64,000 nt of DNA from positions 6,262,001 to 6,326,000 of the forward strand of contig NC_039478.1 of assembly GCF_003590095.1 (NCBI RefSeq). The letters run 5' to 3'. The stretch comes from Trichoplusia ni. Taxonomy: Eukaryota; Arthropoda; Insecta; Lepidoptera; Noctuidae. The position numbers and the translations under genes are program-made. This document shows, in pieces, positions 48,546-60,800 of this stretch (position 1 is its first letter; each line of letters opens with the position of its first letter). The notes below the pieces were generated by a model that was not told the origin of the DNA, ran no database searches, and worked only from the letters and a program-made list of their open reading frames with translations.

Positions 48546-50994
48546 ATTGTATCATGATGAGAGACCGCTATAACTCTTTGGAGATTTTTTAAATATTAAT
48601 AACTAAATAATAACACTTTGAGGCTAATTATAATATATTGAAGGCCAATAATGTGCTTCTACTTCTTCTACCGCAAGAGATATTAATGTCAACTGAATTT
48701 TATATATATACAATATTAGTATCTTGCTACCCGTTTTATTACCGGACAAACATAACAAGCGACACTGGTCATTGAAACGAAGAATAATAAAACGAATCAT
48801 AAAGCTAGTTGTTGCTAAATGTTAAACACAAGGTAAACTATTATTATTTAATTGATTCCGAGTAAATAATGTCACTGAATGCGTTATATAACTATGTGCA
48901 ATCATTTTCTAAGATTTTATTAGCTGTTTCTTAAATGGGTATTACTACATCGACTTCGTCACGTGATTTTATTGAGGAATTGGTATTACTAAATTATTTA
49001 AGATCATTTATACTTATAGTTCTCCGTAACTCTACGTAGGTTAAATACTTTTTATATAGAAGAAGAAACGAGTCTTTTTCATAAAAGCTATGGCATCGTA
49101 AATAAACCCATTCTCGACACAATTGATGATTTCTAGCAACGGAAACTAGTCAAAGAGAGCAAAAAGCGATTGGTCCGGTTAACTTGGTACACGGTTACGA
49201 AATGTACAAAAAGTTGTGATTGTACCGACAATGCGTGATCGGACGCCGGCCTTGACAGACAGACAATCGAGACCTTGTCGACTTTTTGTTGGCTATAATG
49301 GGTGACGTTACTCCCGGCTTATGGTCGACCAAACTATTCAAAGTGAAAGTGAAGAGCAGATGTGTGTAATTTTCCCTGCGATGCCGATGAACGATGCCAG
49401 AATTGCAGGGTTCACACTGTTCGTAGTCAGTCTTGCGATACACAATTTCAATACAAGTTTCATAAACGATTTCCAAGTCCGTTTAGAAACGTAATATCGT
49501 GTCTTTAATCGTTTGTGGAGTTTCATTTCAATTATGAACAGTAGCATCAGGCAATAAAACAACAATATTTTCTTTGACAACCTTGTGAAACGACTTGTAT
49601 GTTCTATGTATAGGTACTATAAATGAAGTAGTGAAGTACTTGACAAGTATTTGTAAACATAGACAAGTGGTTCCTTTAAACATATGTTCAAGTGCTGTAG
49701 ATGTTCATCCATATGTATTTGCTAAGAATGTTATTGACTTGAAGACGGTTTAGGTAGTATGAACAGAAATAACATAGAGTCTAAAAGCTTAGTGACATAT
49801 GTTGGTCGAAATTGGGAACAACACTTGCAAAAAATATAAAAATTGAACACCTAACATATTTTAGACATTGATATTTTAGAAAACCCATAGTAGCAATTGA
49901 CCTAGAAGGCTAAGCATAAAGATATTTTAGTATCAACTTAAAACGTTCATAAAAGAGGAAATCAAATAGATAAATGAAAATTGTCGGTTTTTTATAATGA
50001 TTTCATGACATATGACACGTACAGTAGAATTATACAAAAAGATCCTAATAGTTTTTCAAGTAGTACATCTAGTTTGGTAATACCATGGTCTTAATCAATT
50101 TAAAACGTGGCAGACAAGACTAGGTGACAGATAATAATGATGCCTATTCGGCACGTATGAGGTTGTTACCCCATTTCTTCGAACACGTGTTGACCGACAA
50201 TGATAAACTTGGACACAGAAATAAACTTAACATTAATGTAAGTAAGTACATTAAGTACATCAATCTCATTCGGAATTCCAAAAACACAAATTAGATTGAC
50301 GACTTAACAAATACGACAGCAAATAACTAAACCGGAGCAAACGTGATAACATCCTAAAAATTCTGATCCCCATTTCCTAATAACACTAATAATTGACCAA
50401 CAAAGAAACAAGTAGAATGGAGTTTCTTAGATACATTCCGTGTTTAAGAAACTTCTGAACTGATTTAATAAGTATTTTATCGACAGATAGCTTATCATTT
50501 AGCGTGAAAATGCAAGGCTCGCTACACCCCAAACAAATACCAATCTTCAACATGATAATTAAATTCAATTTCGAAGATTCTATCTGCTTTGATGTCACTG
50601 ACGTCATCGACTGGCTCTCTGATACTATAATTAAATGTATTATGAACATCTTTAATTATGCCGTCTTTGTAATGATAACCAACCATCTGACCCACATTAT
50701 CATGTTCAATAACGTTATCAACCGAACTGCGTCTTCCTTCACTTGTTTGTTTTGTATTTTTGATAAAACAAAACAAAATTAGATCCAGAAAGTGATCTTG
50801 TTTCGGTAATTGTAACTCTTGATATTTTTGTTCTTGGTAATGGTCACTCTGATTGTAATAACGAAAACCAACGTGAATTGATGGCAGCAAATGACTTTAC
50901 TTAACTTTAACCAGATAATGAAGATGACGATGGCGAAATACATCTGATCTTATGTTCCACAGAAATCACGAACATGGTTACGTTAAGTGCGTAC

Positions 50995-51057
50995 AAAATT
51001 GCCTATTCCGAAATTTTACGACACTAGACACATCATACTGACGCAATAGGCAATTTT
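50995..51057. repeat. Perfect 13-bp inverted repeat with 37-base loop
   Basis: aaaattgcctatt (50995-51007) and aataggcaatttt (51045-51057) are exact reverse complements. Total size is 63 bases. No open frame or splice site explains it. Confidence 0.75.
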
Positions 51058-52333
51058 CCTTTAAGTTCCACTCGCTTATATCCGTCCATTGGCCAACACG
51101 ACCTTAATGTCTCGAAACATTTGAGTCTATTGTGCGAATCGTCTTAGAATCACGTTTTAATACTGACCCTATTATTACATTAGGATGTGACAGATTATCT
51201 AAGTACGTGAGCCGTTAAACAGAACTGACATGCGAAAGAAAAAAATTTAGTTCTCGGGCCCCAATGTGCGATGGAAACGCAAAGATATTTGTGTCCAGTC
51301 AAAACCAAATATAGTTTTAGTTGTAATTCTTTGGTTTAGAGGAATTTAGTCTTTATTTCTTGACTTACGAACATGTAACCTAACAAAAATGCATGCTCAG
51401 GGAATGCACTTGGTTCACACAGAATAATACCCTGAACTATCAATATTTTGGCGTCATTTGCTGACTTAGAAACGAGATCCCGATGACCAATACCAATTCC
51501 AAACATGGCGACAGTATACTTATGTCATCAATCATGGTTACGATAAAATAAGACTCAATGTTACTGGAATTTGGAAAATTAGACTGTGATTTCAAATAGC
51601 GTAAGAACGGTAGGTACGCTTTTTTTTCAAAGTTAGGTCATTAAAAACCCCCAAATCCTCATTCAAACTCTTCTTAAAACCAACAAGCATTTCAGAAATC
51701 TTGTCGTTCACTGACTGAATAACAATGAAATCGATCTCATTCTTTATCGAGTGCTTTTCAATTAGCGTGTGGTGCATTGTTTATAGTTATTTGTCTCTAC
51801 GCATGCATTCTGCCTGGCTGGCCATCCGTATCGCGATTTCTCTTAACGATCTGAATACTTCTCGTTATATTTACTCTGAACGTTATTGTGACCCAATTCT
51901 GATATTGCCTCTATTAACACTTGTTACAACTGTCTGTTATTTAACAGATGATTATGATTTGGTTTCATAAGTTTAATTATAGCATCATATTATTATGTAA
52001 AACAATTCTGTTTTAGGTTAAAACTATATAGAAGATTATTATCGTTAAAGCATTTCTTGTTCATTTATATTAGAATCTATATAAAGACAAACCAATCATT
52101 TTATCGCCACATATTACGCAATTATTACCTCATATATTGCACTTATTGGATTGCTATATCAAAGTTGGAGCAGCAAAAACTGTATAACGTTAAAATATTT
52201 CTGTAAGAATCAATCACAATTACTTACAAATAAAAAATACCAAACATATCGGCCATTCATTCCGTAATGTAATAAAAATGTGAACGTATTCATTAAGGTC
52301 TTAAGGACACCCTTCAGACCAGATACGGGCCGA

Positions 52334-52391
52334 TGACGTCACCCATTGAAAGTGCGTTATATTTAAACTGGGGGAGCATGACTGCATGCTC
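52334..52391 (+). promoter_or_regulatory. Candidate intronic promoter: CRE plus TATA-like box
   Basis: A perfect cAMP-response element TGACGTCA (52334-52341) lies 16 bases before tatatttaaa (52358-52367), which is followed by a 7-bp inverted repeat, gagcatg / catgctc (52374-52391). About 30 bases after the TATA-like box the sequence runs cttcattgttcaatt, a possible start region. Downstream is an ATG at 52420 with a 22-codon frame, and an overlapping 42-codon frame without ATG (52439-52567). Motif spacing is right for a promoter, but no gene is recognisable behind it. Confidence 0.3.
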
Positions 52392-53879
52392 TTCATTGTT
52401 CAATTAGACAAGCCAACGAATGGAGTTAATGCTCGTAAAAGCATCTATTCACTCGTTCCGTCTCGACGATTGTAAACGAAGACAATAACTGGGCTCACTT
52501 TAAACTTAGTGAAGACATTTCCATTGAAGATGAGGAATTCAAAGGGGAATTATCAGCATTCATTTAGGATTAAGTAGTCTTAAATATATCGTCAACAATC
52601 TTAGTAGAAAAATGGTTTGAAGATTAGAAATCATTAGAATAGAAATGTCTAGTGCTTGAATGAGCTGTTATTATACTAAGAAAATTTCTCTTCGCACTAG
52701 TGAGAGAATTCCATCGAGTCATTGCAAAAAAGTGCACCTACAAGTGTTTCATATTTTTAAGAGTCGAGTAGTAAAAGTGAAACCATCAGAGTATTCCCAG
52801 CCTTGACCGTCGTAATTGCGTCATAAATGAAATTCGAATAAACATCTTTGATTAGCATTTCTACTTTTACTTGGACTTTCTTTGGCTGTAACCATAATTG
52901 CATGTTGTTTTCTTCAATAACTTTATTGATTTTGTTTACTCTATTTATTATTTTCTAAATCTCTGTAACTTTGTTTCTATGCCCCTTTAGTGTATAAATA
53001 TTGGTAGTTTTTAAAGGAGGTAATAAAAGTAAGACGTGTACGATGATATCTTTATGATGGTTAACGTAGCGGTTATGTTCTGCACCCATTACTGCAAGTT
53101 GAGCCAAACAAAGCGAACTAATTGCTATATGAATGATTGTTCTGAAATCTTGGATCATAATAACTACTTTTGAAGAGTTACGTGATTTATTTGCACTGCT
53201 AACTTTCTTTTATATTTCGAAAAACTGACTTTAATCAATTTAATATTTTTTGCTCTCATTATTGACAGTCCTGTTTTACCAGTTTAATAAAATGTTGGTA
53301 ATCGATTTGTTTCTATTTAAATTGATTCGTCATCGATATTTGTAATATTTTTATTTCAAGTTTTAGTTTTATTTATCGATTGTACATAAACACGAGTTTC
53401 ATTATAATATATTAAAAGTTAGATGAGGTTAAAAAATATGTACTTTATAAAAATAAATGATAACGACCATCAAACAAACAAACTGTTTTATCAATGTACC
53501 TTAGGGACTTAGGCTACGTGTTCTGCGTTCTTTTTTAAAACCTAAAATTATAAGAAATAATTTTTTTTTTGTGTAACTTGACAAACTTGACTGTATTTAA
53601 TGTCAACGTTTTCCAAACAATTATATTATTTCGCCAGTATGAATGAAGCATTGATGTCGTTCAATTGTTTCAGTATTATATCAAGTGTTTAATGTGCATA
53701 CGTAAAAATGATGATTTTCATACCATTGTCTAGAAATTTAAATCAAGTTAATTCATATCGGCGTTTTATATCGTACTATACTGTTCTACAATATCTCTAG
53801 GATCAAAATTAAAAGGTTCACCACCTCGTCCACCTTTTGTGAGCTTGGAGCTTTTATTATTCAGGTAAGTATGCGTTTT

Positions 53880-54250
53880 GTCTCTGTCTAACGCGTTGTC
53901 CGTCTCGCCCGCACGAGCCGTCAGCCGGCTGCGTTTGCGCAGGAGTTGATCGGATCGGAGACCGGAGTAGAGCAGTAAGCGAAGCGGCGCTGACGTGATT
54001 GGTCGCCGTGTCGCCGATGTCTCGCGTTCCGAATTTAAAATAGTCGCGATCGAATTCTCTGTGAAAGAAGCGATGTGATTTGTTGATAGTTTTTTTGTTT
54101 CGCTATTAAATAATATTGCTGAGACGTTTTCTATTAACTATGGTAAATAATGTGTTGTGTTATTGTGTCAAAACAAAGTGTTTTAGTTTTCGCGGAAGCA
54201 GCTGTCGTATCAGTGGGATTTCGGTGGATTAGAAACGTGTATCCATATTC
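53880..54250 (+). promoter_or_regulatory. CpG-rich promoter and leader of the large-exon gene
   Basis: A compact CpG-rich block (about 53895-54060) stands out from AT-rich DNA on both sides. It contains a CRE-like TGACGTGA (53991-53998) overlapping an inverted CCAAT box, attgg (53998-54002). 'gtatcagtggg' near 54208 is a possible initiator. A gtaaat donor-like site follows 'attaactatg' near 54140. With a long coding exon 3 kb downstream on the same strand, the simplest reading is the promoter and first untranslated exon of that gene. A gtaagt after 'ttattattcag' near 53863 is also present and could end a short upstream exon. Confidence 0.5.
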
Positions 54251-57249
54251 CGAAAAGGATATCGTTCGGATTTTAGATTGTTTAATGTTGCAGCAGAATT
54301 TAAATATTACTTGACACTTGAAAGAAATAAAATTTAAACTTAAAATATAAATTAATCATACTATAATATTATGCTCATGAATTTTTATAACCGTCGTGTC
54401 CTTTCGTCTGTTTCACGATTTGAAAGTAACGTTTTGGAGGCTCTCATGCACTACAAGGTTATTGCAAGCCAGTCGTATTTGCGTGCACTACCCGTGCCGT
54501 GAAAGTATTTCGGAACGTTGTCTTCACTGTGAAGATAATTTAGCATATTAATGTCCGAGACTCAAGCTTTCTTGCCTGTGTTTGGCTAAACAGTATGACA
54601 TCATCCTCTTGTTAGTCGTCCTTTCAAATTACATCAGAATTGACCATTAATTCTATGCCACCGTTTCTTTGGAGTGCGTTATCTTTGAAGACTATATTGT
54701 GAACTAATTGAATCATTACCGGTTTCATAATTAATGATAGCTCTAGTACTTACTTCAAGTATTGCAATACAGTTCAGTTCGCGCTTCGGTAATTTATTGA
54801 AATTATAGTTGCACTAACACACATTAGAACTTGTTTAACGATTGGAATAAACGATTTGATATGACCGCATGAGTTATTGTCACGTTTCAATATTCAAACA
54901 CAGATTAGAAAGTTACTTAGATAGCATCGACATACCGCTCATATTATTGTCTCCCTTGCATGTCAACAATACTGTACATACAAATATGATGCTATCACAA
55001 ATAATAACTATAGCTATTATGACAATTATCATCAGACCGTAGAAAGTGTTTGTAACAAAGACATTTCGAAATAGGAACACCGGTTGATGATTATAACACC
55101 ATGTTATTTTACGTCATAATAATAATTGCTTACCTGAAGCAAGACGAATTTGTTTGTTGAATGTCTGGTTCTGTACAGTGCGGTCTTGTTTCTACTATAA
55201 TCCATGTTATCCTCGTATAATGCGCCGCGAATGTCACCATGAATAGTAACGTCGGTTGAATAGGAGAAAGGGCTACCATTGTTTATGATTCGAGTAGCTT
55301 ACCGTTAGGTCTAAATAAATTCAGCGCGTGCTATTTGCGTTTCGGACAAACATATTGTAATTCTATCAATGAATATACTTCATTGATGAGTCAGATTTAA
55401 CGGCAGCCGTTTGATGGCCGATGAAAAACTAAAATGCAACGCATAACAAATGAATGACGAGTTATTTGCATTGTTTTTACCATTATCTATTGCTAACGGA
55501 TCCGCAAATATACGATATTTCTGAACGAGAGTACAGTAATATTATTTTCTGCAATATCATGTTCAATTCTTCTGGATTTATTACCAGTGGCTGAACATCT
55601 GATAATGCCATTAAGTCTTAATTACATGGCTAGCTCTGTTCGTACATTTGTACGATTTTTTTGGTTCCGTTGTGCTCGTAATATCCCTCAAGTGATTGAT
55701 TGATTGTCTTGTGTTCACGATGCACCGGTTTATAGACACCAGGTGCACGCATTCTATTCTCTTCTAAGAAAAGGAACTTGACTTTATTTAATGCACCTCC
55801 AAAAGAATCAAGTCTTGTTTTCAATGTTTAAAAGTCGACATCAATTTTGCAAGTAATGATGATCTTGCTTTAATTCTAAATCTCCACATTGAAGTCATTT
55901 AGATTCAATTATGTTTAGATCATGAACTTTCTCGTCGGTTTCGTCTGGGGATTTTCCTTGAACATTATCTTTTACTAGTGAAAGAATGATTTACCATGCA
56001 TCGTCTACAATTTCTTGAGTTCCTGCATATGTTTCTCACGTATCATCGCTGACCAGCCGACTGGATATGTGGACCAATAAACTTGTTTCAACTCGTCTAT
56101 CGGTTGATGTCTTAGAAATCGTTTCCTACTAACTCGATCAGGCGTTTAATGATTGATGTTAATTTGTTACTAGTTAGCACGTATAGTTTGTTATTGTTTT
56201 CTTCACCTACATTTCATTTATTGTCATTTTTATCTATATAGATAATTACTGTTTCTTGTTCAACACTGACTTTCAATTCCGTATCTCGCTGCGCATCTGC
56301 TTTATTTTATAGCCTCGTTAAGTAGTCGGTGAAAGTGCGACAATATTAATAACAATAAACTGTTTCTGTGCGGACTGCTAGTGGCACTCACTAAGGCCCC
56401 ATTATCTAATTATTACGTAATGTAATACCATTTACATTCGCCTTATGGACTCTTGAGGCCCAGTTTACGCTTCCTCGTTGCTCGTATTGGACCAACTAGG
56501 TACTTATTGTGCAATAATAGTGCTTGCGTCCCGTGTTGCGAAGTGTTGTCGAGGACAGGTCTGCCAAATTACCAATGAAGTATAACGTGAAGGTCGTGTC
56601 GAGTATAAGTGAATGTAAAATAATGTTCTTAATGATGTAGACATATATAGTTTGAATCAATATCGGTAAATTAAGCAATTCCGTAGGCTCGTATAACAAT
56701 TTAGAGAGTCGTAGCATGAACATTTTACTAATGATGCAGGGAGAAATAATTGATGCAGTATTTCAGTAACTTGGTCAATATAAAAGAAGCTATGTTCAAC
56801 CTCGTGACACATTCAAAGTCCTCATGTATTTTATCAGATGGTACTTCGTTAGCATTGCGGTTAACTGTGCACCTGTCGAGAAGGTGCATTCGCTTTGTAT
56901 CTTGAGCAAAAATAATAGAGTTTCTAGACACGGATAAGTATAATAGTTGTTGCAAAATCATTCCATTGTTATAGGTTTACGTTAATCAATCGAACGCGCC
57001 ATTCTTAACGCAATCATTTTGTAGGAAACTTGAGAAATGTTCAAACCAATTAACCTCATACGCGTGAAAATTATGGGATAATTAAGTGTGTTAAATTTTG
57101 CTGCAATATTAAATGTTAAAACTTTGTTTTATTAGATTGACTCGAGTAATTTATGTTCCTGATTATCATTACAAAGTGACAAAAAGAGCGAGTGCGTCAC
57201 ATTAATCTTCTATCCGACGACACACGACCGCCGCTGTAACCTTTAACAG
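54251..57249. other. Probable first intron of the large-exon gene
   Basis: AT-rich sequence between the CpG-rich block and the large exon. Possible acceptors at its right end are 'tttgttttattag' (ending 57135) and 'taacctttaacag' (ending 57249). A weakly coding-like minus-strand stretch lies at 55630-56303. Nothing else is recognisable. Confidence 0.5.
55630..56303 (-). pseudogene. Possible decayed minus-strand coding stretch
   Basis: Read on the minus strand, successive overlapping frames are open and carry plausible protein-like runs: 56303-56115 with a single TGA (56216-56214), then 56145-56008, then 56026-55898 with a single TAA, then 55824-55630. Joining them needs frameshifts, so if real it is a dead gene or dead mobile-element gene. 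I recognise no family. Each piece alone is within chance for this composition, so the call is tentative. Confidence 0.2.
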
Positions 57250-57373
57250 ATAGTTGATAACATCCATCCAACGGGAAAATGGAATTAACATTAGCCAATA
57301 CGACTCCCATCTTACAAACGTATTGGTCACTCATCAATGTAAACGCAACCAACAACAAAAATTTGATGACACT
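57250..57373 (+). other. 5' untranslated part of the large exon
   Basis: Lies between the acceptor-like 'taacctttaacag' and the first ATG in the long frame. The frame is already open from the TAG at 57251-57253 onward but has no ATG for 40 codons. This part is therefore probably leader, or, less likely, coding if an upstream exon is joined within it. Confidence 0.45.
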
Positions 57374-58991
57374 ATGAAAATCAAGCACTATCCTGGAAAA
57401 GCGGTCATGGAGGACCCGTGGCTGTCCATTACGGACAGAACTATGGACCTTGTGTACGCAGCGAACTGGGTCGGAGCTAAAAACCTAAGTTCGTATAATG
57501 AAAACGATGACCAATCAAACAGTGTTAAATTCAACTCAATATCAAGAAGCAAGTCGTGCAGAGACATTGGACGTACGAATGACAAGGATTATGATAGCAA
57601 AACATATTCATTGGAGGATAATGACTATAGTTATTCTAATGATGTTCCTAATGATAACATATCTCAATTAGCTAAATATCAACAAAACATAGAAGAGAAG
57701 GCAAGAGCAAATAATAACCTTCTGGCACAGAATAAATTGAAACATAGTTATAGTTTTAAAGATATGCCCAATGGGTACAGACCGTCTACATTAAGAAGGG
57801 TGAAACGAAGAAATTTCACTGAGTGGGATATTGAAGCATTTGCATCGAACAGCAAACAGCCACCTGTGCCCCCGCAACGTAAGGATTCGTTAAAGTATGC
57901 ACACCGGCAGAGGAAAGTGGACACTAAGAAAAATTATTACCCGCTCCCCGATCCAGGAGCGGTCCCCCCTGACCCGTCTTCTGAATCTTACTACGACTAC
58001 TACTCAAGAGTCAGTCAACAAAACAACGACACTGACAGTGATAAGATAAAACAGATGCAAAAGGACACGAAAAAAGATAAGACCTCACATAGCGAACCTA
58101 AACAAAATGGGAATACTATGTATCAATTAATAAATTCTATGGCAACTTTAGACTTAAGTCAAATAAAACAGAGGAACGGAAAACAGAACCTCGATATGGA
58201 TTTCGAAGCGGAAGATTTAGATACGTACATGCAGCCTATTAACCAGTCGTTATCTACATGCGATCAACTTCCTAAGCACACAACGCAACTGGCAAACGAA
58301 CGAAACGGACGCATCGAAGATACTAAACCTAGCTTTCGTTCTAAGTCATTGAGAGTAAAAAGCGAAGGGAGAGCGCCTCTGAGAGCTTATCTCGATGCAG
58401 TCCAACCCGAAGGAAGTTATAATGGAGTCACTGTCACTCAACCGAAAAGAAATTTGTCGCCGAGCGAACAGCTGACGTTAATGCAGTACGAAATGTTCAA
58501 CGGAAGCAAAAGCCAAGCCACCCCGCCGATTGCTAATGGGTTACACTCTACTGATCTGGGTAAAGAAAGTGACTATCGGACTACAAACGGTGTTACGAAA
58601 CAAATCAAACGTGATAAATATGGAAAGCAGCTTTACAATACAGTGCGAGTGAAAAGTGATGATAGGTATGACAGGTATAACGACATTATGTCTTTCGGGG
58701 CACAAAAAGACCGTATCAGTGAGGAACGTGTTACAAATGGCAATGGTGTGTTCTCTAGAAGTGCAAAAAGTTCATCTAGTGGGTCAGACTCGGATTTCTC
58801 AATACCTAGACCTAAGTTAATAGTGCCCGTTCACACGTACGGGACTAGAAAAAGGAGGACAGGTAATCTCTGTCAGCGGGACAGTAATGCGACCGAGTCG
58901 TCACTGGACGCTGGCGTGTTATTAGACGTAACACGTCTTGAAGATCCCAGCAACAAGTCCGTGGATAAATATCATCGGAATGGTGAAACAG
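57374..58991 (+). CDS. Large coding exon of an unrecognised polar protein
   Basis: Starting at the first ATG it encodes about 539 residues with no stop, far beyond chance here, so it is real coding sequence. A second candidate start, with better context (gtcATGG), is 11 codons later at 57407. I do not recognise the family. The protein is hydrophilic and probably disordered, rich in Ser, Asn, Lys and Asp. It has repeated basic-Ser motifs (RSKS at 58-61 and 322-325, RKDSL at 169-173), Tyr-rich patches (YSLEDNDYSYS at 78-88; YYDYY at 206-210), an SH3 ligand PPVPPQRK (163-170) and a basic stretch, TRKRRTGN (491-498). These features suit a cytoskeletal or signalling scaffold, which is inference. 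The frame stops 5 codons after acag|gtacat, a likely phase-1 donor, so the protein probably continues beyond the window. There is no signal peptide or membrane segment. Confidence 0.8.
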
Positions 58992-58997
58992 GTACAT
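58992..58997 (+). other. Probable splice donor of the large exon
   Basis: gtacat after '...ggtgaaacag' fits the donor consensus moderately. If unused, the protein ends at TAA (59006-59008) with the residues GTLSF. I prefer the donor because the promoter-leader-exon layout suggests a larger spliced gene, but no downstream exon is visible. Confidence 0.5.
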
Positions 58998-60084
58998 TAT
59001 CATTTTAAAATAATCTTTCCATTATATAACGTAAGCCTAGATTTATGTAACAACCTTAAAAAACTGTTATCTCGTTGATATCAGGAAGCTATTTTGATCT
59101 CAGGCGAATTGATGTTGATCGATGTATGAACACTATGAACGTGTTTGCGTCGAAGTAGTTTAGAGGTCTCGCGGATGACATTCTTAGTGACGTAACTGTC
59201 AAATACCTACACACTTCATGACTCAGAATCTTATAAGGATTAAGACACTACCTCAACAATTCTCATGTTCAACACATTGATTACTCTCGCTTCTATTATG
59301 TAAATATGGTTATTATGTCCCTTATGAATAGCATGTGAACGATAATTATTATTGTTGCTTCATTTTGTAGGCGACTTAGAATAAGTAGCAACAGCCTTAA
59401 GACAAGATATTCTATACTTACTCACTTTATGTACAAAACAAGATGCTGCCCACAGTTCTGATGTTATCGCTGTCAAATTTATAACTCCCACGTGCAATGA
59501 CGTACCTCTATACGGACCCTACTTAGTTGTTAATGTGCTAAATATAGAACTGATTGTTTATCTTGATTGTCTTCCTAATGATGTTTATTATTTAAGTCTC
59601 TCAACGATTTCATTACTTTGCTTTACTCAAAATCATGATAATGGTGTATTTTTACAATGATTCGAATCTAGAAGTATATATTCACCGTAAGTGACTGTTC
59701 TAAGAGTAATCCCAAATTCCTCCGTCCTATTGATGTTTCGGCGTAACATGTGTGACCTGCAAACTTGTGCACACGAATTTAGTCTTAAAGTCCAACTGGA
59801 CATGATAATAAATCTTCTATTTTCGCGTGTATTGTTTCTACATGAGCAGGACATTACGCCACTCGTACTCCATTTACGATCGAGGTTTTGAGCTCCTTGG
59901 CATCTGTATGTATATACGCAGTTTGCTAAACACACCGAGACCTGCATATCAATTAACTTCAACTTTGTATCGCCCTACTTTTAGTTAAAGTCATGCACGA
60001 ATATGAGAATTAACATACTTGTAGTACAGCAATTTGAATTATTGATTGCCATTTGCAATGTATAGTTCGACGACCATAATATTA

Positions 60085-60400
60085 ATTTGTTTACTAAGTT
60101 GTCGTAGTGGTCTTGCAGTTCTATGCATGCACTTGTGTGCACGAGGCGCGGGCTCGATCCCAAGGCAAGCAAAGTACCAATGTGGCTTTTTCAAATGTTT
60201 TATGCACTTTATTAATTATTCTAAGACACCACTGATAAACGGTGAAGGAAAACATCTTTAGGAAACCTGAATTCGAAATATTGTAATCTGAAGTCGCCAA
60301 CCCGCAGTGAACTAGCGTGGTGATCAATGCTCGAACCTTTCCTATTGTAGAAGAGGCCTATGCCCAGCAGTGGGCCGTATATAGGCTGGTATTATTATTC
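60085..60400 (+). mobile_element. tRNA-headed SINE with LINE-like tail, near full length
   Basis: The head has 'gtagtggtcttgcagttcta' (A-box-like) and 'gcgggctcgatccc' (B-box-like). The body contains 'tagcgtggtgatcaatgctc'. The tail reads 'gaggcctatgcccagcagtg' 'ggccgtatataggctgg' followed by short tta repeats, typical of a moth SINE whose 3' end is shared with a LINE. A reverse partial copy is at 25280-25430. The 71-codon open frame across it is a by-product. Confidence 0.75.
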
Positions 60401-60694
60401 TATTATTTATGTACCAACAAGTCATAGGCGTGGTGTAAAATTTTCATTCGTTTCGGTACTTTTATTTTAATGTAGTATTGTTATATTATTGTAAATCAAT
60501 CCTTTTTTTATTTCAATACATATTAATTGAACTTGAAACAAGAAAGTAGCTTGTATCGATAAAAGAACAATGGATCTCGTGTAACACTCAAACGTAAAGA
60601 AATCGATTTGTTACGGTTAAGTTTAAAAAATTAATTAATATTTACCTCTTTCCTAAGTTAACGTAGGGTCAAAGTTTCAAGGTGCTTACTAATA

Positions 60695-60800
60695 ATTAGC
60701 ACGGACACTCGAGTGGTTGAGGTCAAGGTGTCGTGGGTTCGATCCCCGCGTAGAACTAGATGTGAATTGATTATTTGTGTGAAAACCCCCGCAACACAGT
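60695..60800 (+). repeat. tRNA-derived SINE fragment
   Basis: 'gacactcgagtggttgaggt' precedes 'gtgggttcgatccccgcg', a B-box match, then 'agaactagatgtgaattg'. The order of blocks is as at 37690-37812. It is not a functional tRNA: no acceptor stem pairs around it. Confidence 0.65.

Larger units (their letters stand above)
45181..53879. other. Long AT-rich non-coding stretch, next PKG exon not found
   Basis: I looked for coding blocks matching the remaining CNB-A, CNB-B and kinase motifs on the plus strand and saw none. The region holds the inverted short repeats at 45199-45405, a GC-richer E-box patch (45940-46030), hairpins at 46288-46337 and 50995-51057, a retroposon fragment (48300-48545) and a CRE/TATA-like cluster (52334-52391). 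The overlapping minus-strand frames at 50386-50890 and 51592-51777 have no splice context and are not called. Confidence 0.6.

Noticed and set aside
50386..51777. Several minus-strand frames, including one of 122 codons (50522-50890) and one at 51592-51777
   Set aside because: Lengths are within chance for this composition, and I saw no splice sites, family resemblance or consistent frame.
57254..57373. A start at TTG giving a 584-residue protein in the large exon
   Set aside because: No ATG occurs in these 40 codons and a TAG precedes them, so they are most simply leader; the first ATG is at 57374.
60730..60750. A tRNA gene suggested by the B-box gtgggttcgatcccc
   Set aside because: No acceptor or anticodon stem can be paired around it; it belongs to a SINE remnant.
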